A stretch of 64,000 nt of DNA. Source: Ohessyouella blattaphilus (GTDB taxonomy: Bacteria > Bacillota > Clostridia > Lachnospirales > Lachnospiraceae). Each line of letters begins with the position of its first letter. Positions within the stretch are counted from its first letter, which is position 1. The notes beneath the pieces are model-generated. The model was not told the origin of the DNA. It saw only the letters and a program-made list of their open reading frames with translations, and did no database searches. The stretch covers positions 62,001 to 126,000 of the forward strand of contig NZ_JAMXOC010000001.1 in assembly GCF_024721265.1 (NCBI RefSeq). Direction: 5' to 3'. Made by a program: the position numbers and the translations under genes. Positions 26,421 through 36,127 of the stretch are shown one piece after another.

Positions 26421-28727
26421 TTAGACGAAAGCAAGCTTCTCTACTTCGTCCATGGTACTAACCGGATGGATGGTAAGCCCTTTGGTAATCTCCGAGGACA
26501 ATTCGCCTAAGTCTACCTCGTTCTCCTTTGGAATAATCACGTGCATAATTCCCGCATTTTTAGCGGCCAGGAGCTTTTCTTTTAGTCCACCAATTGGTAA
26601 CACTCGCCCTCTCAAGGTGATTTCGCCGGTCATCGCCAGGTCCGCTCTCACGTATTTCTCCGTAATTGCTGAGAGCATGGCGGTAGCCATGGTAATTCCC
26701 GCGGAAGGGCCGTCCTTTGGCACGGCTCCTTCCGGTATATGTATATGCACGTCATGTTTCTTAAAGTAATCTTCAGCGATTTGATGACGCTCGGCAACGG
26801 AACGCAAATAACTGATTCCCGTCTTCGCCGACTCTTTCATCACGTCGCCTAGTTGACCAGTTAAGGAGACCTCACCAGTACCCGGCATTACGTTCACTTC
26901 TATCTGGAGGGTGTCGCCACCTACCGGCGTCCACGCCAGACCTCTCACAATCCCGATTTCATCTTCCCCGTTCTTTTGCTGGGCTTTATACTTCACCTTA
27001 CCAAGGTACGCAACCAAGTTGCGTTCGGTAATCTGAACTGCCTTCTTCTTATCCTCTAGCATTTCCCGTGCCGCTTTTCGGCACAGCTCGCCGAGGCGTC
27101 TTTCTAACTGACGGACCCCAGCCTCTTTCGTATATCCATTTATCAAGGACCAAAGAGCGTTCTTACTAATGGTAAACTGGTCTGGCTTTAGACCGTGACG
27201 CTTAATCTGCTTTGGCAATAAATGCTCGGTAGCAATATGCATCTTTTCATTCCCGGTATAGCTGCTAATTTCGATCACTTCCATCCGGTCTAATAAGGGT
27301 CTAGGAATCGTCTGGAGGCTATTCGCCGTGGTGATAAAAAGTACTTCTGATAAATCCAGGGGAACCTCTAGGTAGTGATCTCTGAATTTAACATTTTGCT
27401 CACTATCGAGAACCTCTAAAAGGGCGGAAAAAGTATCCCCTTTATAGTCGTTACTAACTTTGTCGATTTCATCTAAGAGCATTAAGGGATTCTTTACGCC
27501 AGCACTGCGAATCGACGTAGCTATTCTGCCGGGCATTGCCCCTACATACGTCTTTCTGTGACCGCGAATCTCGGCCTCGTCGCGGACACCACCAAGGGAA
27601 ATCCGCACGTAAGGTTTCTTAAGGGCTCGGCTTAACGACTTGGCAATGGATGTTTTACCAGTGCCCGGCGGTCCCACTAAGCAAAGTATCGGAGCATCCC
27701 CCTTCTTAGTTAGGGAACGCACCGCTAGATACTCCAGAATCCGCTCCTTAACCTGGTCAAGACCGTAATGGTCCTCATCTAAGACTTGCTTCGCGTAGGC
27801 GATATCGTTATGCTCCTTGGCTCGCTTATCCCAAGGCATCTCTAAAAGCGTTTCGATATAGGTGCGCGTCACCCCGCTTTCCGCTGGTGAGCTCATCGAG
27901 CTGCGGAACCGCTTAATCTCTTTGGCTAGCTTATCCTTAACCTCCTGAGGCGCCTTTAGCTTAGCGGCCTCAGCGCTAAATTCATCGGCGTCACTAATCG
28001 TAGAATCATCTCCTAGCTCTTCGCGAATCAGTTTAATCTGCTCCCGGAGAATATACTCCCGCTGGTTCTTATCTACTCGTTCTTTGACCTTGCTCTGAAT
28101 TTCCTCTTTAATCTCCTGAATGCGGACCTCATTGGTCAGCAGCTCACTAATCAGCTCGTAGCGCTTAATCAAGCTGTTTTCTTCAAGAATGGCTTGCGAC
28201 TGAGCTAACGCAAAAGGTACATTCGCCGCAATTTCATCCAATACAACCTGTAACGATTTTATATCTTCAACCTGAGCAGCCAACTCCTTAGCCGCTTTCG
28301 GATTTCTTCCTAAATACACTTTATAAAGATCGATCAGACTGCGTCTCATCGCTTCTTCGTCTAAGTACTCTGGCTGGTCCACATCTTCAAGAACGTGGAT
28401 TATGCCATAGACGATGTCATCTTCTGTCACCATCTCGTCTAACACGCCGCGGTATTCCCCCGCTACTAAGACCCGACTGATTTTATTCGGCAGCTTAATA
28501 ATCTGCTTCACCGTCGCCACACACCCGTAGGCGAACACATCTTCTATTTCCGGAACCTCGGTCTCAATCTCCCTTTGCGCCGTTAAAAACACCTTCTGCT
28601 CTCCTTGCATGGCTTCTTCTAAGGCTTTTAAGGACCGCTCTCTACTCACGTCGAAATGAGTGACCATTTCCGGTAAAATCACCATCCCTCTTAAAGGGAT
28701 CATCGGCAATCGTATTTGCTCTGGCAT
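26421..28727 (-). CDS. lon: Endopeptidase La (Lon protease)
   Basis: Cytosolic ATP-dependent protease for damaged and regulatory proteins. 768 residues: an N-terminal substrate domain ([15 protein letters not shown]), AAA+ module with Walker [14 protein letters not shown] and Walker [10 protein letters not shown], and a C-terminal protease domain with the catalytic Ser in [13 protein letters not shown] and Lys in [10 protein letters not shown]. It lies 63 bases after clpX; a terminator-like hairpin fills that gap, just before the AAAGGAG of lon. Confidence 0.98.
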   Translation of the reverse strand: MPEQIRLPMIPLRGMVILPEMVTHFDVSRERSLKALEEAMQGEQKVFLTAQREIETEVPEIEDVFAYGCVATVKQIIKLPNKISRVLVAGEYRGVLDEMVTEDDIVYGIIHVLEDVDQPEYLDEEAMRRSLIDLYKVYLGRNPKAAKELAAQVEDIKSLQVVLDEIAANVPFALAQSQAILEENSLIKRYELISELLTNEVRIQEIKEEIQSKVKERVDKNQREYILREQIKLIREELGDDSTISDADEFSAEAAKLKAPQEVKDKLAKEIKRFRSSMSSPAESGVTRTYIETLLEMPWDKRAKEHNDIAYAKQVLDEDHYGLDQVKERILEYLAVRSLTKKGDAPILCLVGPPGTGKTSIAKSLSRALKKPYVRISLGGVRDEAEIRGHRKTYVGAMPGRIATSIRSAGVKNPLMLLDEIDKVSNDYKGDTFSALLEVLDSEQNVKFRDHYLEVPLDLSEVLFITTANSLQTIPRPLLDRMEVIEISSYTGNEKMHIATEHLLPKQIKRHGLKPDQFTISKNALWSLINGYTKEAGVRQLERRLGELCRKAAREMLEDKKKAVQITERNLVAYLGKVKYKAQQKNGEDEIGIVRGLAWTPVGGDTLQIEVNVMPGTGEVSLTGQLGDVMKESAKTGISYLRSVAERHQIAEDYFKKHDVHIHIPEGAVPKDGPSAGITMATAMLSAITEKYVRADLAMTGEITLRGRVLPIGGLKEKLLAAKNAGIMHVIIPKENEVDLGELSSEITKGLTIHPVSTMDEVEKLAFV

Positions 28728-28742
28728 ATCTATACTCCTTTC

Positions 28743-28787
28743 AAAAAAGGCAAGTACACAACTAAGTTTCGTTTTGTACCCGCCCTT
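28743..28787 (-). terminator. Terminator-like hairpin between clpX and lon
   Basis: Minus strand: 5' arm AAGGGCGGGTACA (28775-28787) pairs with TGTACTTGCCTTT (3' arm to about 28746) through about 13 pairs including G-U, followed by more T. It starts 4 bases after the clpX stop and ends just before the lon ribosome site, so lon is reached by read-through or by an internal promoter. Confidence 0.65.
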
Positions 28788-28790
28788 CTC

Positions 28791-30053
28791 TTAAGCGCTT
28801 TCAGATTCTACTTCTGCAAACGCTTCTAATTTTGGTGCTGTCTTTCCTTCGACCACTTCTTTGGTGATTAGGCAAGTTTTAAGATCCGGGTCCGATGGCG
28901 CTTCGTACATGATATCCATCATGACGTTCTCCATAATCGCCCGCAAGCCTCTCGCGCCAGTCTTTCGCTTGAGCGAAATTTTCGCGATTTCCGTCAAAGC
29001 TTCTTCGTCGAAAACTACTTCTACATCGTCTAGTTCCATCAGCTTTTGATACTGCTTCACTAGCGAGTTCTTTGGTTCTGTTAAGATTGAAATCAAATCC
29101 TTTTCCTGCAAAAGGGATAGCGCTACATTCACTGGCATTCTCCCCACAAGCTCAGGAATCAGACCGTATTTAACCAAGTCCTGTGGCAATACCTGTGCCA
29201 AAAGACTGTCCATTAACGCACTATTCTTATCAGCAATCTCAGCCCCAAAGCCGATTGATTTCTTATTTACTCGACGTTCGATAATCTTATCGATTCCTTC
29301 AAAAGCACCGCCACAGATAAACAAAATATTCGTCGTATCAATCTGGATAAGCTCTTGATGGGGATGCTTGCGACCACCTTGAGGCGGTACGTTCGCTACC
29401 GTTCCTTCGACGATTTTTAAAAGGGCCTGTTGTACGCCTTCGCCGGAGACATCCCGGGTAATTGAGGGATTCTCTGATTTTCTCGTAATCTTATCGATTT
29501 CATCGATGTAGATAATTCCATACTCTGCCTTCTCGATGTCGCCATCGGCAGCTTGAATAATCTTTAAGAGAATATTCTCCACATCTTCGCCTACGTAGCC
29601 GGCCTCTGTTAGCGCCGTGGCATCAGCGATAGCAAATGGCACGTTAAGAATCTTGGCTAGCGTTTGCGCTAAAAGGGTCTTGCCACAGCCAGTAGGACCA
29701 AGCATTAAGATATTGCTCTTACTAAGCTCTACCCCTAGGTCCTTCTGGGCCATAATCCGCTTATAGTGATTATAAACGGCTACCGAGAGTACTTTCTTCG
29801 CTTCATTTTGACCAATCACGTACTCATCTAAGAATTCTTTAATCTCTTCTGGTTTTAATAAGTTAATCTCTGAATAAGGATTCCAGTGCTTCTTATCTCC
29901 GTATTCTAATTCTTCTTCAAGAATCTCCGAGCATACATCTATACATTCATCACAGATGTAGGCCCCATTCGGTCCGGCAATCAGCTTTCGGACCTGTGAC
30001 TGGGTTTTGTTACAAAATGAACATCTGATTTGCTCTTCATTTCTCCCTGCCAT
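28791..30053 (-). CDS. clpX: ATP-dependent Clp protease ATP-binding subunit ClpX
   Basis: AAA+ unfoldase that feeds substrates to ClpP. 420 residues with the N-terminal four-Cys zinc domain (CSFCNKTQ...CDEC), Walker [13 protein letters not shown], Walker [11 protein letters not shown], pore loop GYVGEDV and the ClpP-contact loop IGFGA. It starts 2 bases after the clpP stop and is clearly co-transcribed with it. Confidence 0.98.
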   Translation of the reverse strand: MAGRNEEQIRCSFCNKTQSQVRKLIAGPNGAYICDECIDVCSEILEEELEYGDKKHWNPYSEINLLKPEEIKEFLDEYVIGQNEAKKVLSVAVYNHYKRIMAQKDLGVELSKSNILMLGPTGCGKTLLAQTLAKILNVPFAIADATALTEAGYVGEDVENILLKIIQAADGDIEKAEYGIIYIDEIDKITRKSENPSITRDVSGEGVQQALLKIVEGTVANVPPQGGRKHPHQELIQIDTTNILFICGGAFEGIDKIIERRVNKKSIGFGAEIADKNSALMDSLLAQVLPQDLVKYGLIPELVGRMPVNVALSLLQEKDLISILTEPKNSLVKQYQKLMELDDVEVVFDEEALTEIAKISLKRKTGARGLRAIMENVMMDIMYEAPSDPDLKTCLITKEVVEGKTAPKLEAFAEVESESA

Positions 30054-30055
30054 AT

Positions 30056-30637
30056 TTACCTCTTTTCAATTACTTCGTCGACTAATCCGTAAGCCTTGGC
30101 CTCCGCTGCTGACATAAAATAATCTCTTTCTGTATCTTGCTTCACGACTTCAAGAGGCTGACCGGTGTTAGCCGCAAGAATCTCGTTTAACTTTTGTTTC
30201 GTCCGCAGGATGTGCTCAGCTGCGATTTGAATTTCCGTCGCTTGTCCCTGGGCTCCACCTGAGGGTTGGTGAATCATAATCTCGGAATTAGGCAGTGCTA
30301 GGCGCTTGCCTTTCGTCCCGCCTGCTAACAGGAAGGCGCCCATGCTGGCACACATACCGATACACATGGTTGAGACGTCACACTTAATATACTGCATCGT
30401 ATCGTAGATTGCCATGCCGGCCGTAACTGAGCCGCCGGGGCTATTGATATAGATATTGATGTCTTTATCTGGATCTTCCGCCTCTAAGAAAAGTAACTGG
30501 GCCACAACAATACTGGCACTCACATCGTTAACTTCTTCCCCGAGAAAAATAATTCTGTCTTTCAATAATCTTGAATAGATATCGTAAGACCGTTCTCCCT
30601 GACTTGTTTGTTCCACTACGTAAGGTACTAAACTCAT
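30056..30637 (-). CDS. clpP: ATP-dependent Clp protease proteolytic subunit
   Basis: Serine peptidase forming the double heptameric chamber. 193 residues, normal length. Catalytic Ser in [11 protein letters not shown], His in IMIHQPSGG and Asp near [15 protein letters not shown] are present. The gene lies 41 bases after tig and 2 bases before clpX, in the typical tig-clpP-clpX order. Confidence 0.98.
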   Translation of the reverse strand: MSLVPYVVEQTSQGERSYDIYSRLLKDRIIFLGEEVNDVSASIVVAQLLFLEAEDPDKDINIYINSPGGSVTAGMAIYDTMQYIKCDVSTMCIGMCASMGAFLLAGGTKGKRLALPNSEIMIHQPSGGAQGQATEIQIAAEHILRTKQKLNEILAANTGQPLEVVKQDTERDYFMSAAEAKAYGLVDEVIEKR

Positions 30638-30678
30638 CGCAAAATCCTCCTTATTAATTATCTAACAATTGTGCTAAT

Positions 30679-31962
30679 TTATTTAATCTTGGCGTTATCT
30701 ACAAGGAAAGTAACTGCCTCTTGAACTGCCATATCTTCTTTCATCTGCTCTTTTTCAGCGTCACCCATCAGCTCTTTTAACTTGTCAGCTTCCATTTGGT
30801 AGCTTTCTGCCATTTTGCTAATTTCTTCGTCGAGGCGCTCATCGCTGATTTCGATTTTCTCAGCTTTAGCAATTGCCTCGAGAACGAGACGAGTCTCGAT
30901 GCGCTTGATCGCTTGTGGCTTCATATCTTCCATCATCTTCTCAGCTGTCATTCCGGTAAACTGGAAGTATTGTTCCATGGATAGACCTTGAGACTGGATA
31001 CGATTCGCAAAGTCATCGCTCATCTGCATCACTTGAGTTTCGATCATCGGCTCAGGAATTTCAAAGGTTGCTGCCTTAACTGCCGCTTCTACCGCTGCAT
31101 CTTCTTGCTTCGCCTTGCCTTCTTTTTCCTTTTCTTCTTTGAGCTTTTCTTTAATGTCTGCTTTGTATTCTTCTAAAGTGTCAAATTCTGATACTTCAGC
31201 CGCAAATTCGTCGTCGATTTCCGGCAATTCTTTCGTCTTCACTTCGTGAATCTTACACTTAAAGAGCGCTTCTTTTCCCTTTAAGTCCTCCGCGTGATAT
31301 TCTTCTGGGAAGGTGACGTTTACTTCTACTTCCTCATCCGCCTTCTTGCCGATTAACTGTTCTTCAAAACCAGGGATGAAAGAACCGGAACCGATGGTTA
31401 GTGGGTAGTTCTCCCCTTTACCACCTTCAAAAGCCACACCGTCTACAAAGCCTTCAAAGTCGATAATCACATCATCACCATCTTCTACTGCTCGCTCTAC
31501 GGTAACTGTTCTTGAGTTCTTAGCCGCTTCTTCTTTAAGCTTTTCGTCCACTTCTTTAGCGGTCACCCGGTTACTGATTTTTTCTACTTCAACGCCTTTG
31601 TATTCGCCTAAGGTCACTTCTGGTTTGAGAGCCACCTCAGCCGTAAAGATAAACGGTTTGCCCTTTTCAATCTGGACTACGTCTACCTGTGGGCGAGAAA
31701 CGATATTTAATTCGCTTTCATCGTAAGCCTTTGCATAGGCATCAGGAATCATGGCATTGGCAGCGTCATCGTAAAACACTTCCGCACCATACATTTTCTC
31801 AATCATCGCTCTTGGCACTTTCCCCTTGCGAAATCCTGGTAGGGAAATACTGTTTTTCTGCTTGTTGTAAGCAGCCTGAAGGGCTTTTTCTACTTCGCTG
31901 GCGGGAACCTCTATTGTAAGTTTTGCCATACCTTTTTCTAACTTTTCTACTTGTAAACTCAT
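30679..31962 (-). CDS. tig: Trigger factor
   Basis: Ribosome-bound chaperone and peptidyl-prolyl isomerase that meets nascent chains. 427 residues: N-terminal ribosome-docking signature SLPGFRKGKVPRAM (about 38-51), FKBP-like domain (DGDDVIIDFEGFVDG, GSGSFIPGFEEQLIG, about 150-240) and an alpha-helical C-terminal domain. RBS AGGAGG. A strong promoter ends about 40 bases upstream and starts the tig-clpP-clpX-lon-engB block. Confidence 0.97.
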   Translation of the reverse strand: MSLQVEKLEKGMAKLTIEVPASEVEKALQAAYNKQKNSISLPGFRKGKVPRAMIEKMYGAEVFYDDAANAMIPDAYAKAYDESELNIVSRPQVDVVQIEKGKPFIFTAEVALKPEVTLGEYKGVEVEKISNRVTAKEVDEKLKEEAAKNSRTVTVERAVEDGDDVIIDFEGFVDGVAFEGGKGENYPLTIGSGSFIPGFEEQLIGKKADEEVEVNVTFPEEYHAEDLKGKEALFKCKIHEVKTKELPEIDDEFAAEVSEFDTLEEYKADIKEKLKEEKEKEGKAKQEDAAVEAAVKAATFEIPEPMIETQVMQMSDDFANRIQSQGLSMEQYFQFTGMTAEKMMEDMKPQAIKRIETRLVLEAIAKAEKIEISDERLDEEISKMAESYQMEADKLKELMGDAEKEQMKEDMAVQEAVTFLVDNAKIK

Positions 31963-32004
31963 TTTATTTACTTCCTCCTAGTTTGTTTCGGGTTTAACCC
32001 TCAT

Positions 32005-32034
32005 ATTATACCATAGTTATTGTATTTCGTCCAA
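32005..32034 (-). promoter_or_regulatory. Promoter of tig-clpPX
   Basis: Minus strand TTGGAC (32029-32034), 18-base spacer and TATAAT (32005-32010), with the extended -10 dinucleotide TG just before it. It overlaps the last codons of the upstream lipoprotein gene. A small palindrome GGGTTTAACCC (31990-32000) lies in the leader. No CIRCE or CtsR heptad repeat is evident. Confidence 0.75.
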
Positions 32035-32682
32035 ACGTAATATTTGAACGGTAAATTCGTGCATATCTTTTTCGTTGATCTCGTATTTTCCGTCTTTTCT
32101 ACTGACTCTAAGGGTTATCCTTTCCTTCTTGGCGTAGCTACTATCAAGCTGAGCGGCGTAGAGGAAATCATAGGCATGATTTAGAATATCCCGCTTGATC
32201 TGCGCTTCTATCTGTTCATCGCTACCCGTATAGCCACCAGTCTGGGCCTTTTCACCTAGACGTTTACCGTCTTCTGTCAGTTGCTCCTGAAACAGTAAAA
32301 ACGCATCGGTAGGCTCGATCTCTACCTCCACTTCGTACGCGCCCGTACCGGTACGCTTGCTACTTATCACCCGGTAACGCTGGCTGCGATAAATATCCTT
32401 TACTACGTCCGCAAAATGAGAAACGCTACTGCCGTCCTCTTCTAGTTGACCTGTGATATTATCATAGACGAAGCTGTCGATATTTTCTTCATAGAGAGCT
32501 TGCAAATCCGCCCTAGTCGTCTCTTTATCAGCACTAAGCGCTTTCTTCACATCTCCTTGAAAGGTCAAATCGAGAATCGACTCGACGTAATCTGCCGCCT
32601 CATCGCTGCGACCACAGCCCCCAAGGAAAAGCACGCCCACTAATAACAGGCTTAGTAAACTCGTTTTAGTAGACAATGGCAT
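32017..32682 (-). CDS. Putative lipoprotein of unknown function
   Basis: 221 residues with a lipoprotein signal peptide: hydrophobic LLSLLLVGVLF followed by lipobox LGGC (Cys near 23). The mature part is rich in charged residues and probably helical (EAADYVESILDLTFQGDVKKAL, EQIEAQIKRDILNHAYDFLY), then a short beta region. It should be anchored on the outer face of the membrane. Its start lies inside the end of the DJ-1/PfpI gene (17-base overlap), so the two are translationally coupled. No family is assigned with confidence. Confidence 0.75.
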   Translation of the reverse strand: MPLSTKTSLLSLLLVGVLFLGGCGRSDEAADYVESILDLTFQGDVKKALSADKETTRADLQALYEENIDSFVYDNITGQLEEDGSSVSHFADVVKDIYRSQRYRVISSKRTGTGAYEVEVEIEPTDAFLLFQEQLTEDGKRLGEKAQTGGYTGSDEQIEAQIKRDILNHAYDFLYAAQLDSSYAKKERITLRVSRKDGKYEINEKDMHEFTVQILRLDEIQ

Positions 32683-33211
32683 CCGCTATCTCCTTAGCCT
32701 TCTTCCTGTCAAACAAGGCTTCGATTAATGCCAGCGCAAAATCAATGGCGCCCCCGGCACTACGACCAGTGATAATGTTGCCATCAACAACGACGCTGCG
32801 ATCCATAATGACCGTACCGTGAAGATCCTTCTCGACGCCGGGATAGCACGTAGCTCGCCGACCTTTTAGGATGCCTAGCTTGCCAAAAATACTGGGAGCG
32901 GCACAGATAGCGGCTAAGGGCTTCTCGTCCTTGTTAAAATCCAGAATTAACCGTCTAACACCGGGGTGCTCCGCTAAATTAGCGGTGCCAACACCGCCAC
33001 CAGGTAGGACCACCATATCCATCTCGGCAAAGTCCGCCTCTTCAAATAAGTCCTCGCTTTGAACATTGATACCGTGTCCGCCGTGAACCGTATGGTCTCC
33101 CGTAATCGATACGGTATCGACAAAAACATTGGCTCGGCGTAGCAAGTCAATCACGGTAATGGCTTCAATCTCTTCAAAGCCATCTGCTAATAGTACACAT
33201 ACTTTCTTCAT
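32666..33211 (-). CDS. DJ-1/PfpI family protein (YajL/ThiJ-like)
   Basis: 181 residues with the flavodoxin-like DJ-1 fold. The conserved Glu lies in ADGFEEIEAI (about 14-18) and the nucleophile-elbow Cys in LAAICAAPSIFG (about 106); LPGGGVGTANL is typical. Related proteins act as glyoxalase/deglycase, chaperone or stress sensor, and the exact activity cannot be read here. Its promoter region is shared with the divergent CYTH gene; the lipoprotein gene overlaps its end. Confidence 0.9.
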   Translation of the reverse strand: MKKVCVLLADGFEEIEAITVIDLLRRANVFVDTVSITGDHTVHGGHGINVQSEDLFEEADFAEMDMVVLPGGGVGTANLAEHPGVRRLILDFNKDEKPLAAICAAPSIFGKLGILKGRRATCYPGVEKDLHGTVIMDRSVVVDGNIITGRSAGGAIDFALALIEALFDRKKAKEIADAIVY

Positions 33212-33226
33212 AAAAATTAACTCTCC

Positions 33227-33255
33227 TTGTCTTTCTTACCCCTTCTCGTTATAAT
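33227..33255 (+). promoter_or_regulatory. Promoter of the CYTH-domain gene
   Basis: TTGTCT (33227-33232), 17-base spacer, TATAAT (33250-33255), followed 28 bases later by the ATG with GAAGGAGG before it. Confidence 0.8.
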
Positions 33256-33283
33256 TAATCAATACTCACGAAGGAGGTTTATA

Positions 33284-33721
33284 ATGGAAATTGAACGTAA
33301 ATATTTAGTCTCAGAGCTACCGTCTAATCTAGAGGAATACCCAGTTCGCAGGATCCAACAAGGGTATCTTAATCGGGAACCCGTCATCCGTATTCGCCGA
33401 GAGGATAACGACTTTATCCTCACTTATAAATCTAGCGGTCTCATGATTCGCGAAGAGGTCAATCTTCCTCTTGATGCCCAGTCTTACGAAAACCTTCGCA
33501 GGAAAATCGATGGCAAACTAATCACCAAAAAGCGGTATCTCATCCCTTATAAACAGTACACCATTGAACTGGACGTCTTTTCCGGCGAACTCGCTCCCCT
33601 TATTTTGGCCGAAGTGGAGTTTCCTACAGCCGAAGATGCCGAAAACTTCACACCGCCTTCTTGGTTCGGCGAGGACGTCACCTTTGACGGCCGTTACCAC
33701 AATAGCTATTTAAGCAAGTAG
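33284..33721 (+). CDS. CYTH domain-containing protein (triphosphate-tunnel fold)
   Basis: 145 residues starting MEIERKYLVSE, the EXEXK signature of the CYTH superfamily (Glu2, Glu4, Lys6). Later basic and acidic strands (RIRREDNDFILTYKS, ILAEVEFPTAEDAENF) would line the triphosphate tunnel. Relatives are inorganic tripolyphosphatases, thiamine triphosphatases or class IV adenylate cyclases; small bacterial forms are mostly tripolyphosphatases. The chosen ATG follows AAGGAGG at good spacing. It is a single-gene unit divergent from the DJ-1 gene and its end overlaps the convergent apgM-like gene by 16 bases. Confidence 0.88.
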   Translation: MEIERKYLVSELPSNLEEYPVRRIQQGYLNREPVIRIRREDNDFILTYKSSGLMIREEVNLPLDAQSYENLRRKIDGKLITKKRYLIPYKQYTIELDVFSGELAPLILAEVEFPTAEDAENFTPPSWFGEDVTFDGRYHNSYLSK

Positions 33722-34905
33722 TCGATTAACGTATACCCTTTTTCCACCACGTATCCGGTCTCTTTGGCACTCTTTTCGCTAAAGGAGACCGGTCCTTTTT
33801 CCGGCTTTTCGGAATCGTATAGTAAAAACGGTACCGCTGCCGCTGTGTGGGTCCGCAGGGCAATCGGCGTTGGGTGATCCGGCAAAATCATGATGCGAAA
33901 CGCTTCTCCGGATGCCCGCAGCTCTTTAAGAAGTGGCGCTAATACCCGCCTATCCACATTCTCAATCGCTTCTACCTTTTCGTTAATTAAGCCTTGATGT
34001 CCCATCTCATCGGGTGCCTCAACGTGAATATAGACGAAGTCATTTCCGTCTTCTAATAAGGTTTTTGCCGCTGCCGCTGCCTTACCTTCATAATTGGTGT
34101 GAAGACCACCGTTGGCACCTTCTACTTCGATGGTTTCCATACCAGCGCCAATGGCGATTCCTTTTAATAAATCAACCGCAGAAATCATGGCCCCCTTCTT
34201 TCCTGTCTTTTCGGTAAAAGAGGTAAGAAGTGGCTTCGTACCCGCTCCCCAAAACCAAAGGGAATTGGCCTCGTTTAAGCCTTTTTCCCGGCGTGCAGCA
34301 TTAATGGGGTGGTCCTTTAAAATCTCATAGCTTTTTGCCATCATGTCCCCTAGGATAGCATCCGCGGGCAGATAATCGCCAATCACTTTTTCCAGAATGT
34401 CATGAGGGGGCGTAAGCTCGCCGATTTCTCGCTTCTTCGTCACTAACAAATGGCGATAACTAGTTCCTGGATAAAAGGTATATCCTGGTCTGGTAAAGGC
34501 CGCGCTTACAGCACTTACTAGCTCTTTTGCTTCCTCATCGCTAATCTCACCAGCACTATGATCTAAAATACGCTTGTCGGCGTAAGCCGCTTCTTCTGAA
34601 GACAAGGTCACTAGATTCATCCGCAGAGATAAATCCTCTTCCTTTAAATCAGCACCGATACTTAGTGCTTCTAGTGGCGAGCGTCCCGTGTAGTACACTT
34701 TAGGGTCGTAACCGCACACCCCTAGATTAGCCACATCGCTACCTGGCGACATGCCTGCGGGTACGGTGTTAGCTAGGCCTACCAAGCCATCCCTAGCTAG
34801 CTCATCCATAACCGGCTTAGCGGCCGCTTCCATTGTGGTTTTCCCATCTAACTGTGCTAAAGGCTCTCCTGCCATACCGTCGCTTAATAGCACTACGTAC
34901 TTCAT
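33706..34905 (-). CDS. ApgM-like phosphoglycerate mutase superfamily protein; proposed homoserine kinase
   Basis: 399 residues of the archaeal-type cofactor-independent phosphoglycerate mutase family (COG3635-like). N-terminal metal and phosphoserine region KYVVLLSDGMAGEPL with SPGSDVANLGVCGYDP, then C-terminal metal motifs HVEAPDEMGHQG and MILPDHPTP. Members encoded beside threonine genes form a subgroup proposed to be a homoserine kinase functional analogue (TIGR02535-type). Here it starts one base after the homoserine dehydrogenase stop, with GGAGAG inside that gene's end, and no classical thrB is in the window. Homoserine phosphorylation is therefore preferred over glycolysis, as inference. 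Confidence 0.85.
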   Translation of the reverse strand: MKYVVLLSDGMAGEPLAQLDGKTTMEAAAKPVMDELARDGLVGLANTVPAGMSPGSDVANLGVCGYDPKVYYTGRSPLEALSIGADLKEEDLSLRMNLVTLSSEEAAYADKRILDHSAGEISDEEAKELVSAVSAAFTRPGYTFYPGTSYRHLLVTKKREIGELTPPHDILEKVIGDYLPADAILGDMMAKSYEILKDHPINAARREKGLNEANSLWFWGAGTKPLLTSFTEKTGKKGAMISAVDLLKGIAIGAGMETIEVEGANGGLHTNYEGKAAAAAKTLLEDGNDFVYIHVEAPDEMGHQGLINEKVEAIENVDRRVLAPLLKELRASGEAFRIMILPDHPTPIALRTHTAAAVPFLLYDSEKPEKGPVSFSEKSAKETGYVVEKGYTLIDYLLK

Positions 34906-34906
34906 C

Positions 34907-36127
34907 TTATAACTCTCCTTCAACGCGAATCATCTGCAGAATCCCCTCTTTGAAAGGAACGATTTTGTCTTCGTATTCGGCTTCTGATAGTAGCGGCGTC
35001 ACGACAGCGTATTCGCCGGCTACGTCAGCTAACTTTATGACTCTGGCTTCCGTAAAAGCGCCAAGTACATCTTTCTCCGAAACGGAGTCTTGCAAGCGAA
35101 TAAAGAAGCGCCACTTTAACGTACCTCTATCTTCTGGCACAAGCTTTTCCTTCGACCAAGGCCTAATGTAATTGCGTCCTGGGTTTCTTAGGGCATCGAT
35201 CACATCGCCCACAACTGCGCTAGCCGTCGGTAATTTGCCAGCACCACTGCCGTAGTACATCGTGTCACCCACCATGTTGCCCACTACGAAGATGGCGTTA
35301 AACACGTCGTTTACACTGTAAAGAGGGTGATCCTTCTTGATGAAAAACGGCGCCACCATCGCTTTTAGCTTGCCGTGCTTAAATTTCGCCGTTGCCAGGA
35401 GCTTAATCGTTCCTTTTAACTCTTTCGCGTACTTCATATCGGTAGCGGTAACCTTAGTGATTCCCTGACAGTAAACGTCTTCAAAGCTTACTTGCCGGCC
35501 AGTAGCCAAAGAAGAAAGAATGGCAATCTTTCGGCTGGCGTCATGACCTTCTACGTCAGCTTCTGGATTGGCTTCCGCATACCCTTTTTCCTGAGCCTCT
35601 TTTAACACCTCATCGTAATCGGCGTCTTCGTAGAACATCTTGGTCATCATATAATTGGTGGTTCCGTTGAGGATTCCCGTAATTTCTTTGATTTCATCCG
35701 CGGTCAGTGAAGTGAGCATGGGTCTGATAATGGGGATGCCGCCACCAACACTGGCTTCAAAGAGAAAGTGAACCTGCTTTTCTCTAGCGATTTCTAGAAG
35801 CTCGCCGCCTTTTGCTTCCACTAAGGCCTTATTAGAAGTGGCTACGCTTTTTCCTGCTAGCAGAGCTTTTTTCACAAATTCATAGGCGGGATTTACCCCA
35901 CCCATGGTTTCCACAACGACTTCAATCTCCTCATCGCCAATGATTTCTTCATAATCGTGGGTGATTTTATCTTGAATCGGATCCCCGTAAAAATCGCGTA
36001 AATCTAAGACTTTTTTTACTTCTACGGATTCGCCCACCCGTTCAGCGATTTTTTCACCATTAACGGTCAGTACCTTTACTACTCCTGAACCTACGGTTCC
36101 ATATCCTAATACAGCTATTTTTCTCAT
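34907..36127 (-). CDS. hom: Homoserine dehydrogenase
   Basis: Reduces aspartate semialdehyde to homoserine, the branch to threonine and methionine. 406 residues, monofunctional (no aspartokinase domain). NAD(P)-binding GYGTVGSGVVKVL at the N-terminus, catalytic block ILNGTTNYMMTKM and EANPEADVEGHDASRKIAIL, and a C-terminal ACT-like domain (about 325-406) that usually gives threonine feedback control. It overlaps prfB by 4 bases (ATGA) and is followed directly by the apgM-like gene. Confidence 0.96.
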   Translation of the reverse strand: MRKIAVLGYGTVGSGVVKVLTVNGEKIAERVGESVEVKKVLDLRDFYGDPIQDKITHDYEEIIGDEEIEVVVETMGGVNPAYEFVKKALLAGKSVATSNKALVEAKGGELLEIAREKQVHFLFEASVGGGIPIIRPMLTSLTADEIKEITGILNGTTNYMMTKMFYEDADYDEVLKEAQEKGYAEANPEADVEGHDASRKIAILSSLATGRQVSFEDVYCQGITKVTATDMKYAKELKGTIKLLATAKFKHGKLKAMVAPFFIKKDHPLYSVNDVFNAIFVVGNMVGDTMYYGSGAGKLPTASAVVGDVIDALRNPGRNYIRPWSKEKLVPEDRGTLKWRFFIRLQDSVSEKDVLGAFTEARVIKLADVAGEYAVVTPLLSEAEYEDKIVPFKEGILQMIRVEGEL

